Source: Saprospiraceae bacterium
GTDB lineage: Bacteria; Bacteroidota; Bacteroidia; Chitinophagales; Saprospiraceae
Direction of reading: 5' to 3'
Length of the DNA stretch: 64,000 nt
Assembly: GCA_028279185.1 (NCBI GenBank)
Contig: JANQSS010000141.1
Coordinates: forward strand, 1-64,000
Within the stretch, counting starts at the first letter, position 1. Each line of letters begins with the position of its first letter. Of this stretch, positions 44,301 to 53,142 are shown in pieces. The notes beneath the pieces are model-generated. The model was given only the letters and a program-made list of their open reading frames with translations. It did no database searches and had not been told where the DNA came from. The translations under genes and the position numbers were made by a program.

Positions 44301-47300
44301 GTTGGTGAACGGGTAAAGGTTCTGGTAAATAGTCCTTTTCCAGACTCAAGAGTTTTGGTACAAGTGGAGAAAGATCATAAAATTGTCGAGCAACGATGGC
44401 ATAAACTAACACCCTCAAAGTTGATCGAAATACCCGTATTGGAAAATGACAGAGGTGGGTTTATCATCCGAGTATTGCATTGTATTGAAAATAGAATGAC
44501 TTCTTTGCAAAAGTATATTAGCGTACCCTGGTCCAATAAAAAATTAGATGTGTCATGGGAAACAATTCGAAATAATGTACGGCCAGGACAAGTCGAAAAA
44601 TGGCGATTAACCGTGTCCGGCCCTGAAAAAGAAACAGTAGCTGCCGAGGTTCTTGCAAGCATGTATGATGCAAGCCTCGACGAGTTTGTTCCGCACGATT
44701 GGCGCTTTAATATTTTTCCAACATACGCTTCATGGTCTTCATTGACTTTGGGTGGATACGGGTTCGTAAGAGGAAATACTTTTTCCAATGCTCAACGGGA
44801 TTATCAACGCGATTTTAATCGTGTTTTTCCATCATGGAAATATTTGCATGGGTCAGGTTACTTCGGAAATATGAAACTGGAAAGCACTATGGCTGGGGCT
44901 CCTCGAACTATGAAACGGATGAGTAAGGATTTGGAATTAGTTGAAGAATCTGCCGCGATGGATAGCAATGCTGCGGTAGAGACAGATGATTCCCCACCAA
45001 ATAAGGAACAAAGCGGTTCAGCAAATCAGCAAGATTTTTCTCCTCGGACTAACTTAAATGAAACTGTCTTCTTCTTTCCGCATTTACTTACCGACAAGGA
45101 AGGAAATATAGTGTTGGAGTTTACTATGAATGAGGCTCTCACTGCATGGAAATTACAAATCCTAGCCCATAGCAAAGAATTAAAGTCCGCATTAAATAAG
45201 CAGGAGATAATTTCACAAAAAGACTTGATGATTTTTCCTCAAATACCCCGTTTTATGCGGGAGGGTGATAAATCGATTATAAGCGCCAAAATTAACAAAT
45301 TAGTAGATAAGAATATTGATGGACGTGCTTGGATCGAAATTAAAAATGCACGTAATGGTGAGGATTTGACAGGTAGATTAGTGGAAACAGAAACGCTCGA
45401 TTTTACGTTGGAAAATCGCAGCCAAGTTGCAGTTGACTTTACCCTTGATATTCCACAAGGATTTTTGGACCCAATAGAGATCATCGTTCGCGCAAAGGCG
45501 GGTAAACATACCGACGGAGAATCGAACACCTTACCTGTATTGACGAACATGATGCTCGTCACCGAGACCTTACCCATGACAGTAAGAGCAAACCAGCAAA
45601 AGACATTTAATCTTGATGGTTTACGCAGCCTTGAAGGAAAAGGTATACGACCTCATCGTCTCACGCTAGAATACATGGAAAATCCGGTTTGGTTTGCCGT
45701 GCAAAGTTTACCCTACTTAAAGGATTATCCACACAATTGTACAGAGCAAGTATTGCATAAAATATATGCCAATGCAATTGCCGGACATATTATTCAGCAA
45801 TTTCCAAAAATTCAAGAGGTCTTCCGAAATTGGGAAAGCAAGGATGAACTAATTTCTAACCTGAATAAAAATGCCGATTTAAAATCTGCACTTATTGAAG
45901 AGACACCATGGTTAAGAGAAGCGGAATCAGAGGAAGTGCAAATGAAAAATATAGCAATGTTATTTGACTACGATCGAATGGCACAGGATCTCGATCGTCA
46001 AATGAATATTTTAATGGACCGACAATTACCTTCGGGTGGTTTTCCCTGGTTCACAGGCGGTCGACCTAACGTGTATATTACACAATTGGTTGTTGAAGTT
46101 TTTGGTCATCTTCAAGCACTTAATGTTGATGTTCCAAGACAGGATGAGTGGAACCCCTTAATACATAGAGCGTTGACGTTTGCGCATGATGAGATGAAAA
46201 GACGATACGGTAAATTGTCCGCAGATGCACGAAAGGCAAATTACCTGGACCAAACGAGTTTGCATGCAATTTACATTTCATCTTTTTACACGGAGCTGAC
46301 AGGTGACTTGGATTTTAATGCCTGGATTTATTATTACAACAGTGCTCAAAAAACATGGGTTGATCGACGAATTTATGACCAAGCTTTGTTGGCCTCTGCA
46401 TTTTACAGATTGGATAACAGGGAATTTACTGAAGCCATCGTAACATCTTTTAAAGATCGTGCCCTACGAAGTGACGAATTGGGTATGTATTGGAAATATA
46501 ATCAGGGTTATTATTGGTACAATCAACCTATTGAAACACAAGCGCACGTGATGGAGGCAGTCTCCCTTGTTGATGAAGACAGCCAGGATTTAAATGAAAT
46601 GCGCATTTGGCTACTCAAAAATAAGCAGACCAATCGGTGGCGTTCTACAGTTTCGACAGCCAAGGCCATTTACGCCCTGCTTTTACGTGGTGACGACTGG
46701 CTGGGAACAACGAAAGCTCCTTTTGTGGCGATCGGTGATCAGGTATTGTCTACTCCGCAAACTACGCGAAACTCGAACGTTCAAGTGGGTACAGGATACT
46801 TTAAAAAATCGTGGCTAGCCGATGAGATCACATCCGATATGTCTCGTATTGATGTTCGCAATGAGAATGACATAGTATCGTGGGGTGCGGTGTATTGGCA
46901 ATACTTTCAAGCAATTGATGAAATTGAAAAGTATGATGAAAATGTATTGAATATCAAGCGCTCGTTATTCAAAAAAATAAGATCAGATAGCGGCGAAATG
47001 CTTATTCCTTTTTCAGAGGGATCTTTAGCCGTTGGCGAAAAAGTAACCGTACGACTTGAAATTCGAGTAGATCGCATGATGGAGTTTATTCACTTGAAAG
47101 ATATCCGTGCGGCCGGATTAGAACCAATTGATGTATTGAGTGGTTATCAATGGAAAGGTGGTCTGTACTACTATCAATCAACGACTGACCTCGGCACACA
47201 TTTTTTTGTTGATAGAGTTGCTCAAGGTACCTATGTGATTGAATATGATGCTTTTGCTGTTAACGCTGGTGATTATTCGGGAGGTACAGCAACTCTTCAA

Positions 47301-47363
47301 TGCATGTATGCACCTGAATTTGCTTCCCACGCAGAAGGCCAAAGGCTACAAATAACAAGATAG
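41388..47363 (+). CDS. Alpha-2-macroglobulin family protein
   Basis: A 1991-residue exported protein of the bacterial A2M family, which traps or blocks proteases in the periplasm. A signal peptide (ISLLIILPLMALLNW) has no lipobox cysteine, unlike E. coli YfhM. The N-terminal 340 residues are TPR-like helices. Then come MG domains, with the MG2-like ATILTDRAIYRPGQVVFYKA near 590 and YRPKF-like VEEYKRPKFNVQLE. An insertion around 1180-1220 is rich in S, E and Q. The A2M core TNLNETVFFFPHLLTDKEGN and ALTAWKLQILAHS follows. The thioester region reads DYPHNCTEQVLHKIYANA, keeping the Cys and Gln of CxEQ. The C-terminal helical toroid has ASGGFPWF-like PSGGFPWFTGG. The usual partner penicillin-binding protein PbpC is not adjacent. 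Downstream genes are unrelated. Confidence 0.92.
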   Translation: MKSAISLLIILPLMALLNWNASPSNPELEALWSQVENLQRKGQPRAALKIVEEILKKAKNEEIKVHFIKAVQFKANLIEQLEESGAIKAMDFVERELQESTDEQKALLHVTLAARYTNYLRNQFYRLNNRTDVGGGRPDDKTTWSSLDFEEAITSHYLSAIDQVEVLQSIPIESYYLIINKGENSSQLMPSLYDFIAHLAIDHFSSNEQYAIQGKTKPIDWDEYLIDATEFINSPKIVTDNPGKAGLALELFQKLLKGQSSADEEDAYVYTELKRLQYIYSRAKKSSKGDLYVAALNDLKRQFSRSKESTLIDHALASHFRKMANAETDKTKKGELLVKAHEVLSRAIAEFKDGYGVQLCKNALLDIERPELSMSIERSIPIGAPALIRIGQKEIDQAFLRIFRVTRTQYIRYQTDHKYRQNLSTLIREAEQIQTRDINFIQQNNFVNYSSEHIIDELESGIYLIYVETENSAIKSHQFFHVTDIAFAKTGMGRSNAEVIVFNRVTGHPMEGVEIRLYDRSRGRNWQRFVEPMMTGITNINGIFTVENITSRSFYVEFIKNNDAYFPYENIYTGNFREYRVRSEATILTDRAIYRPGQVVFYKAIAYQKNERQEPLLLSDQDVVVELVNTHGKVVKSFSQTTNDYGSVSGEFQLPSSGLNGQYTIRIAGMGYHSIRVEEYKRPKFNVQLEVPEGQLTAGQSIEVPGLAKTFAGTAVENVAVSYQVTRRKEYHYYWWHGYQYGGGRDQGSQVIAVGNTTTDVDGKFVVPFEALVENENNDHWRPIYVYTINTDVVDDNGETRSGELQLRLGAEPYYVTTDISSRVNGDNFSSFVLSSKNAMGKPSTANVNVKIEKLILPEKLRLNRLWDNVDHPVVDGKQFEKKFPFLAHDADFAVSDYKIDHIVFEQAYTLSGEEEVELGKSLSPGMYRIVVLDEKGNEKYTNYFSSVSFDRSDVVSADIFTFITNKELFEVGERVKVLVNSPFPDSRVLVQVEKDHKIVEQRWHKLTPSKLIEIPVLENDRGGFIIRVLHCIENRMTSLQKYISVPWSNKKLDVSWETIRNNVRPGQVEKWRLTVSGPEKETVAAEVLASMYDASLDEFVPHDWRFNIFPTYASWSSLTLGGYGFVRGNTFSNAQRDYQRDFNRVFPSWKYLHGSGYFGNMKLESTMAGAPRTMKRMSKDLELVEESAAMDSNAAVETDDSPPNKEQSGSANQQDFSPRTNLNETVFFFPHLLTDKEGNIVLEFTMNEALTAWKLQILAHSKELKSALNKQEIISQKDLMIFPQIPRFMREGDKSIISAKINKLVDKNIDGRAWIEIKNARNGEDLTGRLVETETLDFTLENRSQVAVDFTLDIPQGFLDPIEIIVRAKAGKHTDGESNTLPVLTNMMLVTETLPMTVRANQQKTFNLDGLRSLEGKGIRPHRLTLEYMENPVWFAVQSLPYLKDYPHNCTEQVLHKIYANAIAGHIIQQFPKIQEVFRNWESKDELISNLNKNADLKSALIEETPWLREAESEEVQMKNIAMLFDYDRMAQDLDRQMNILMDRQLPSGGFPWFTGGRPNVYITQLVVEVFGHLQALNVDVPRQDEWNPLIHRALTFAHDEMKRRYGKLSADARKANYLDQTSLHAIYISSFYTELTGDLDFNAWIYYYNSAQKTWVDRRIYDQALLASAFYRLDNREFTEAIVTSFKDRALRSDELGMYWKYNQGYYWYNQPIETQAHVMEAVSLVDEDSQDLNEMRIWLLKNKQTNRWRSTVSTAKAIYALLLRGDDWLGTTKAPFVAIGDQVLSTPQTTRNSNVQVGTGYFKKSWLADEITSDMSRIDVRNENDIVSWGAVYWQYFQAIDEIEKYDENVLNIKRSLFKKIRSDSGEMLIPFSEGSLAVGEKVTVRLEIRVDRMMEFIHLKDIRAAGLEPIDVLSGYQWKGGLYYYQSTTDLGTHFFVDRVAQGTYVIEYDAFAVNAGDYSGGTATLQCMYAPEFASHAEGQRLQITR

Positions 47364-47652
47364 GTTGGGTTTTATATTGTTGTTTTGAAGTATGGATAAA
47401 AATGTACAAACATTTATACTGCCAAAAAATGTTTAATCATCTGCATCCTGTATGGAGGCCAAAGCTAAATTACATGCTTATTTGAATCGAACACCTTCCG
47501 TGATGTACGAGTTATTTGATACAATGTTCAGGTTCGAGGGTAAGTCCTGTTCCATTCATGTCTTTACTCATTTCCACTTGTCTCTGTAGTTCGTCGAATT
47601 ATTTTCGGACATTCGCTGTTTACATCAGAACTTGCAGTAAATTTTATAACAG

Positions 47653-48279
47653 ATGGAAGAACAAAATATGAACAACGAGCGTAATAGGCTCGCGAATACG
47701 GTTATCAAGAATCACATGATATGGTCCATGGGTGCAGGATTCATTCCAATTCCCGTAGCTGATTTTCTCGCTATAGGTGCCATTCAACTTGACATGGTCA
47801 GACAACTGTGTAAAGTGTACAATCTTAAGTTCAAGGAATCTGAGGGAAAGGCATTAGTAAGTGCATTGACATCCAGTGGGTTGGCAAAAATAGGTGCACG
47901 GGCAGTGATTAAAATGATACCCGGTTTTGGTCAAATTGTCGGTGGAGTAACGTTAGCCGTCATGTCCGGAGCTTCGACTTATGCCCTTGGGGAAGTGTTC
48001 AAACGACATTTTGAAAAAGGTGGTACGATACTTGATTTTGACGTCGAACGACTGAAGAAGATGTATGATGAAAAATTTGAGAAGGGAAAAGAAATCGCAC
48101 GAAAAATAAAGGCAGAAAAGGATGTAGTCGAAACCGAAGACATTAAAGTAGTCGACGATCCTGTTAATCAAGAGGACGATCTGGTTTCTCAACTGACAGG
48201 TTTAGCACAATTACGAGATAGCGGTGCACTATCTGAAGAGGAATATGAAATTGCCAAGAAAAAAGTATTGGAAGAATAG
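47653..48279 (+). CDS. DUF697 membrane protein with C-terminal SHOCT domain
   Basis: A 208-residue protein. Residues about 10-125 fit the DUF697 / YcjF-type module: IKNHMIWSMGAGFIPIPVAD, FLAIGAIQLDMVRQLCKVYN, ALTSSGLAKIGARAVIKMIP and GFGQIVGGVTLAVMSGASTYALGEV, with two hydrophobic helices. A charged middle (KKMYDEKFEKGKEIARKIK) leads to a SHOCT domain at about 180-208 (LAQLRDSGALSEEEYEIAK). SHOCT domains are short modules on many membrane proteins; DUF697 occurs with GTPases. No GTPase gene is near, so the role is unknown. The ATG at 47653 is used; 47668 is also possible. Confidence 0.85.
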   Translation: MEEQNMNNERNRLANTVIKNHMIWSMGAGFIPIPVADFLAIGAIQLDMVRQLCKVYNLKFKESEGKALVSALTSSGLAKIGARAVIKMIPGFGQIVGGVTLAVMSGASTYALGEVFKRHFEKGGTILDFDVERLKKMYDEKFEKGKEIARKIKAEKDVVETEDIKVVDDPVNQEDDLVSQLTGLAQLRDSGALSEEEYEIAKKKVLEE

Positions 48280-48322
48280 GTATTGATGTGGGTTATTTGC
48301 CAACTCTCCCTATTTTAACCGC

Positions 48323-49069
48323 ATGAAAAATTTGGTATTTGGATTGGATATTGGCGGGACAGGGATAAAGGGAGGAATAGTAAACATTAAAAAAGGCCGA
48401 CTTGAAACTGAAAGGCTAAAAATATTAACACCGCGACCGGCAACACCTGAGAGTATCGCTAGAGCAGCACATGAATTGATTGAGAAGTTCGAGTGGACAG
48501 GTCCGATTGGTGTCGGTTTTCCGGCAATAATAAAAAACAACATATGCCATACGGCAACGAATATAGACGAGTCATGGATAGGCGTTGACGTCGCCAAATT
48601 GCTAAAAAAACAAACAGGTTCACCCGTGCAGGTTGTTAACGATGCTGATGCCGCGGCGCTGTGCGAAGCGCGGCATGGCGCGGCCCGAAATGAAAGGGGC
48701 TTGGTTATGGTTGTCACGATCGGCACAGGAATCGGCTGCGGAGTATTGTACGATGGTGTACTCATTCCAAATTGTGAATTGGGCGTTTCATATTTAAAAA
48801 ATGGCATTATGCTTGAAAAATATAGTTCGAACGCCGCTCGAAAACTCGAACAGTTAGGTTGGGAAGAATACGCAGATCGTTTAAATACGGCGTTGCTTTA
48901 TATCGATCGATTGATGTCGCCCGATCTATTTGTAATTGGTGGCGGAATGGCTAAGAAATTGCACTTGTTTTCGCAATATCTTGATGAAAGAATTAATTAT
49001 GTGGCGGCTGAATTTCGAAATGATGCTGGTACGATAGGTGCTGCAATGGCATTTGAGAATAGTAAATGA
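48323..49069 (+). CDS. ppgK: ROK-family kinase, polyphosphate-glucokinase-like
   Basis: A 248-residue sugar kinase. N-terminal phosphate-1 motif VFGLDIGGTGIKGGIV, sugar-binding region GVGFPAIIKNNICHTATNID, catalytic VVNDADAAALCEARHGAA and phosphate-2 VVTIGTGIGCGVLYDG, then the adenosine motif LFVIGGGMAKK. The zinc-binding cysteine motif of ordinary ROK proteins is absent and the length of about 250 is right for polyphosphate glucokinase (PpgK). Such enzymes phosphorylate glucose with polyphosphate and often ATP. The symbol is tentative. It stands 43 bases after the DUF697 gene and 53 bases before the next gene, on the same strand. Confidence 0.8.
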   Translation: MKNLVFGLDIGGTGIKGGIVNIKKGRLETERLKILTPRPATPESIARAAHELIEKFEWTGPIGVGFPAIIKNNICHTATNIDESWIGVDVAKLLKKQTGSPVQVVNDADAAALCEARHGAARNERGLVMVVTIGTGIGCGVLYDGVLIPNCELGVSYLKNGIMLEKYSSNAARKLEQLGWEEYADRLNTALLYIDRLMSPDLFVIGGGMAKKLHLFSQYLDERINYVAAEFRNDAGTIGAAMAFENSK

Positions 49070-49122
49070 AATACCTAATTACGTAGAGGAATACGGAAAT
49101 TAGGATTCGTTAAATTAATATT

Positions 49123-49704
49123 ATGAGTGCATCACAACACGCACGCATCAGCCAAAAAAATAACCGGACTTTACAGCGTTCTATTCGAGATCGCTATTTT
49201 AGGTTGCCACAAGTATTGCCACCAGTTGATATAGATAAAAAACCTATTGATAAGTATGATCCAACCACAGCCGATAAGAAAAGAAAGAGTAAGGTAACTT
49301 ACTTGCTGACTTCTATAGGTATTATTGTATTTTTTTCAAGTTGGATAATGTGGAATTACCTGGAAAACAGAATAGAGCAGTCCCTTGTAAATCATCATGA
49401 AAAGTTAACCATGATAGCGGAAGAATCAACGCGCACCAAAAATATTGATGCATACAACTACTTCGTCAGTAGTGGCTATGAAGCCTATCACGCAGGAGAC
49501 ATGGTCGAAGCAAGGCAGCAATTTCAACAAGCTAAACAGATCATAGCATCAGGGAAGGCGGCAAACTATGGCCTTACATTGGCTTTATTGCAACAGTGTA
49601 AGCAATCAGGTGAAAATTGTCTAATAGCAAAGGAGTACTACGACACAATGGTTGCCTCGGATATGCTGAACGAAAAAGAACTAGCTGTATTGAAATCGCT
49701 TTAG
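49123..49704 (+). CDS. Single-pass membrane protein with TPR-like C-terminal domain
   Basis: A 193-residue protein. A basic N-terminal cytoplasmic region of about 60 residues (NKKNNRTLQRSIRDRYFRLP-like, rich in K and R) precedes one transmembrane helix near 64-84 (YLLTSIGIIVFFSSWIMW). The outer part (about 100-190) has two TPR-like helical hairpins (YNYFVSSGYEAYHAGDMVEA, ARQQFQQAKQII, YGLTLALLQQCKQSG) and two cysteines. Such proteins act as scaffolds in the envelope, but no partner can be named. It shares strand and spacing with the ROK kinase. Confidence 0.65.
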   Translation: MSASQHARISQKNNRTLQRSIRDRYFRLPQVLPPVDIDKKPIDKYDPTTADKKRKSKVTYLLTSIGIIVFFSSWIMWNYLENRIEQSLVNHHEKLTMIAEESTRTKNIDAYNYFVSSGYEAYHAGDMVEARQQFQQAKQIIASGKAANYGLTLALLQQCKQSGENCLIAKEYYDTMVASDMLNEKELAVLKSL

Positions 49705-49881
49705 TTGCCAATTCCTATTCTATCATAATTTAATTCAAACAATTCAATCCTGCGACGAACAATTTCTTTCGACTATACTAGTACGAAAAACGAGACTAGG
49801 AGTTATCATTTAGTAGATTTAGAGTTGATTCGATTTAAAATATCTGTCTTACCCAATGTTGAAAATTTATAAAAAATTGTT

Positions 49882-50880
49882 TTATATCTGTAATTCAATC
49901 GGATAGTTTCGATAGTGTCGCCAATATCCCTTGAGCAGTCGATTTCTTTTATCGGCCTTACGCCATTTTGGAATGGCAGGATGTATTTTTTTAAAACTAA
50001 GGTCTGGTAATTCGTAATCTAACTCATTGGCAATTTCGTTAACTGTTCGGAATTTAGATTTGTAAAAATTCAGCCCGGTTTCACTTATTTTCACAAATTG
50101 TATTGCGCATAAAATTTGCTTTTGCACCTCATCCGATAATGCCAGGAATCGATTTTTCGGTTGTACCTTGACGCTATCAGTCTCGTCAAACATCCAACCG
50201 CTTAATTTAGTCACGGATATGTGGTCTTCTTGATTTGGGTGTAGGACTTTATCCTCATACTCCAATTTTAATGCGCCCAGAACATCTGAAATGGTTGATT
50301 TCGGATCAGCAGTTAAAGTTTCATATGGAACGATGATGTACCGTTCGTCATCAGCGCAACTTAAGCCACACGCTGTATTGATGAGATAAACGCAAGTGGC
50401 GTAGTAAGGATTAAATCCCCTTCGGACTAATGAGGCTATCGTTTCGAGTGGATGACGTGTTGTATGGATGACATGCCCTTCAGGAAATACGCGTAAAAAA
50501 TGGTTAAACAGGCAACTGTTGGCCGGAGTTTTTTCCAGCCACAAGTGTTTTGAATGTTGCCTGAGCGCTGTTGCAAATAATTGGGCTGTGAATGAGGCTA
50601 GGGTAGTTGACGCGGATGTTATTTTTCGTATTTGGTCAAGTTTTATTAATAATTCGCTAGGATAGAAATCAATACGATTATAGCGATGGAATCCGTGATT
50701 TTTTAATCCCCCAAAATGCCTATTGAAAATTTTCTTTTTTGACTTTTCCCAATCATCATACACTTCCTTTTTGGCAAACAGACTCATTTCCTGGCTTCCG
50801 AATATTGCACTGTGTCGACCAAGAATATTTTTGAGAAGAGAGCTTCCAGTACTTCCGGATCCGCCCATCAATAGTGCCAT
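49882..50880 (-). CDS. Sulfotransferase family protein (second, different type)
   Basis: A 332-residue protein. The 5'-PSB loop is at the very N-terminus, LLMGGSGSTGSSLLKNIL (residues 3-20), and the 3'-PB region is HVIHTTRHPLETIASLVRRG near 140. A further LEKTPANSCLFNHFL segment is typical of Sulfotransfer_3 domains. It differs from the sulfotransferase at 35539 in loop sequence (GGSGSTGSS rather than GHLRSGTTF) and lacks its N-terminal hydrophobic part. The acceptor is unknown. It begins 43 bases after the DUF389 gene's stop on the same strand and may share its transcript, and it is not next to any PAPS synthesis gene. Confidence 0.8.
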   Translation of the reverse strand: MALLMGGSGSTGSSLLKNILGRHSAIFGSQEMSLFAKKEVYDDWEKSKKKIFNRHFGGLKNHGFHRYNRIDFYPSELLIKLDQIRKITSASTTLASFTAQLFATALRQHSKHLWLEKTPANSCLFNHFLRVFPEGHVIHTTRHPLETIASLVRRGFNPYYATCVYLINTACGLSCADDERYIIVPYETLTADPKSTISDVLGALKLEYEDKVLHPNQEDHISVTKLSGWMFDETDSVKVQPKNRFLALSDEVQKQILCAIQFVKISETGLNFYKSKFRTVNEIANELDYELPDLSFKKIHPAIPKWRKADKRNRLLKGYWRHYRNYPIELQI

Positions 50881-50923
50881 CGATCGGTATTGTTACGTAT
50901 AATATGTAAATCTGATGTATCCA

Positions 50924-52345
50924 TTAATCTAATTCCCGAATTTCGCACGTTACCCCCTGAACACGTCCGGCGAGATAGGTTTCCAACTTTTTTCTAACGG
51001 CTTTGCGTTGCCGGGTGTTTAGGCGATTCTTCCATTTCACAAACAATACGTGTCTGTCCTGGGCCGCCTGTGTTGGTCCTTTAATTAATCCATAATTAAC
51101 AAATTCTACTTCGTCAAGCAAGGCGGTTATTTCGTTGTTGACTGAAGTGATCGGAAACGTATCACGTTGCAATGAATCGATTTTTCGGGTCAATGCTAGT
51201 ACTAAATCGTCCACTTCAGATTTTTCTTTCTCAGTTTTTTCCAATTGGTTTACAATTTTTTTGTAACCTGTCATTTCTTTTTCCAGCCGATCAAATTCCT
51301 GGATATCGAGAGACTCACCTTGAATTGCATAGATCCTCGTATTTGAAACACCCGCTTTTTCAAGCAACTTTTCGTACCGACGAAGCTCAGTTGACTTGAT
51401 TTTACGACCTAGCAGTTTAATAGCCAGTGCACGACTAGTGTCGGAGTATGTGAAACTGTATCCGAGGCTTTGTGGATCATCGTCATCACCAAAATTTTCA
51501 ATGATAAAATTATTTACGAGTTGTTCGCGTTGCTTTTTTTCAACTACATTTTTTAATATTATTATACTGGGTATGGTGATAAGAATGCTGACAAGTAAGA
51601 TTAACCATGTTGTTCGTCGGGACTCTTTGGCATTTGGGTAGGTTTTAAATGGAAACTTCATGTATCGAATAAAGGCAAACGTACTGACCGCGATAAAAAA
51701 ACTATTTAAAAAGAAAAGGTAAAATGCGTTTGAGAAAATTCCGGGTTCAGATCGCGCCAGTCCATATCCCGCTACACACAATGGTGGCATTAATGCCGTG
51801 GCGATGGCTACACCCGGAATGGCATTGGATTGGTCTTTTCGTGATGCAGATATAATCCCGGCTATACCTCCAAAAATGGCGACAATCCCGGCTAGAACAG
51901 TGGGTTCCGTTCGTTCGATAATTTCAGGAGTCGCATTCGTGTGACTTAACGGGTTGATCCAGAAATAGAGATAACTTGTTACTAGTGCTATAGCAATCGA
52001 AACACCAAAGTGCTGCAGAGAAATCATTAGTGTTTCACGGTCATTTGTACCAATACCCATGCCAACTCCTAGAATCGGGGACATAAGGGGGGAAATTAAC
52101 ATTGCTCCGATAATTATAGCAGGTGAATTGAGATCTAGACCTAATGAGGCAATCATAATACTACACATGAGAAGCCAGGCATTGGCGCCTCGCATGCGCT
52201 TATTATTCTTTATCCAATATATTGTGCCCTCCCTGTCAATTCCCTCTTGCAAATCAACCAGCTGCTTAAAAAATTTACCAAGGGATTTAAGTAGGTGGCT
52301 GAAGTCTCGTCCGATTTCTCCACCTGAATCGTTAATAGTACTCAT
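50924..52345 (-). CDS. DUF389 integral membrane protein
   Basis: A 473-residue protein with five or six membrane helices in the first half. The DUF389 signature is RGANAWLLMCSIMIASLGLD, then NSPAIIIGAMLISPLMSPIL and GVGMGIGTND, followed by AIVAIFGGIAGIISASRK and GVAIATALMPPLCVAGYGLA. A soluble C-terminal region of about 220 residues has coiled-coil character (EFDRLEKEMTGYKKIVNQLE). No enzyme motif is visible and the family has no firm function; a transport or stress role has been proposed for homologues. It overlaps the LolD-type gene by 4 bases (ATGA). Confidence 0.9.
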   Translation of the reverse strand: MSTINDSGGEIGRDFSHLLKSLGKFFKQLVDLQEGIDREGTIYWIKNNKRMRGANAWLLMCSIMIASLGLDLNSPAIIIGAMLISPLMSPILGVGMGIGTNDRETLMISLQHFGVSIAIALVTSYLYFWINPLSHTNATPEIIERTEPTVLAGIVAIFGGIAGIISASRKDQSNAIPGVAIATALMPPLCVAGYGLARSEPGIFSNAFYLFFLNSFFIAVSTFAFIRYMKFPFKTYPNAKESRRTTWLILLVSILITIPSIIILKNVVEKKQREQLVNNFIIENFGDDDDPQSLGYSFTYSDTSRALAIKLLGRKIKSTELRRYEKLLEKAGVSNTRIYAIQGESLDIQEFDRLEKEMTGYKKIVNQLEKTEKEKSEVDDLVLALTRKIDSLQRDTFPITSVNNEITALLDEVEFVNYGLIKGPTQAAQDRHVLFVKWKNRLNTRQRKAVRKKLETYLAGRVQGVTCEIRELD

Positions 52346-52998
52346 GACGTAATGATTTTTCCGTCTGCCATTTCTATTTTTCTATGACAAATGTTTGCGA
52401 GGTTTTCATTGTGTGTGACGATCATAAATGTCTGGCCTAATGTTTTGTTCAAATGCAGAAAAAGGGCGTGGATTTCTTCGGAGGAAGCTGTATCCAGGTT
52501 TCCCGTTGGTTCGTCTGCGAAGACAATGTCAGGATCATTAATGAGCGCACGTGCAATAGCGACGCGTTGTTGTTCTCCTCCTGACATTGCATCGGGTTTG
52601 TGGTTCATTCGTTCGAGCAGGCCAATGGCTGAAAGCAATGATTTGGCCTTTTCACGGGCTTGCCGAACATTTTTCTTGGCAATCATTGCCGGAATTATGA
52701 CATTCTCCATTGCGGTAAACTCGGGCAACAAATGGTGAAACTGAAATATAAACCCGATGTGCGTATTTCTAAAATCGGATAGTGCGTTTCCTTTAAGGGT
52801 TGTCACATCCTGATGGCGAATAATAACATCTCCCGAATCAGGGCTGTCCAACGTGCCCGCAATGTGCAGAAGCGTGGACTTACCTGCTCCAGATTTGCCC
52901 ACAATGCCTACCAGTTCGCCTGCATCAATATGCATCGAAACATCCTGCAGCACTTCGAGCTGACCATAACGCTTACTTATATGACGAACTTCAAGCAT
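52342..52998 (-). CDS. LolD/MacB-type ABC transporter ATP-binding protein
   Basis: A 218-residue ATPase. Walker A GKSGAGKST (34-42), Q-loop with IGFIFQFHHLLPEFTAMENV (the LolD-like HHLLPEFTA), signature MSGGEQQRVAIARAL, Walker B IVFADEPTGNLD and switch histidine IVTHN. The HHLLPEFTA and length fit LolD, which drives lipoprotein release to the outer membrane with LolC/LolE. No LolC/E-type permease gene is adjacent; instead a DUF389 gene overlaps its stop. The function is therefore uncertain between LolD proper (permease elsewhere) and a stand-alone member. Its start lies 178 bases from the divergent glycosyltransferase gene. Confidence 0.88.
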   Translation of the reverse strand: MLEVRHISKRYGQLEVLQDVSMHIDAGELVGIVGKSGAGKSTLLHIAGTLDSPDSGDVIIRHQDVTTLKGNALSDFRNTHIGFIFQFHHLLPEFTAMENVIIPAMIAKKNVRQAREKAKSLLSAIGLLERMNHKPDAMSGGEQQRVAIARALINDPDIVFADEPTGNLDTASSEEIHALFLHLNKTLGQTFMIVTHNENLANICHRKIEMADGKIITS

Positions 52999-53110
52999 TT
53001 TTTTTCAAAAAAGTGGCCGTGTCACAAACTTATTCATATTAATTCACAGTCAATAGATAGAAAGGAACAAAGAATACTAAACGTTCCTATGGGGGCACTC
53101 GTATAAGATG

Positions 53111-53142
53111 TTGTTAGGATAGTATTGTAAATTCTATATTTG
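53111..53142 (+). promoter_or_regulatory. Bacteroidota-type promoter of the glycosyltransferase-ribBA operon
   Basis: TTG at 53111-53113 and TATATTTG at 53135-53142 are 21 bases apart, with the ATG 34 bases downstream. The -7 box and its flank (CTATATTTGCGG) are the same as in the SRP RNA promoter at 22415. Confidence 0.6.

Noticed and set aside
44375-44788. Minus-strand ORF of 137 codons within the alpha-2-macroglobulin gene
   Set aside because: Low complexity of family evidence; overlapping a well-supported gene entirely, with no motif.
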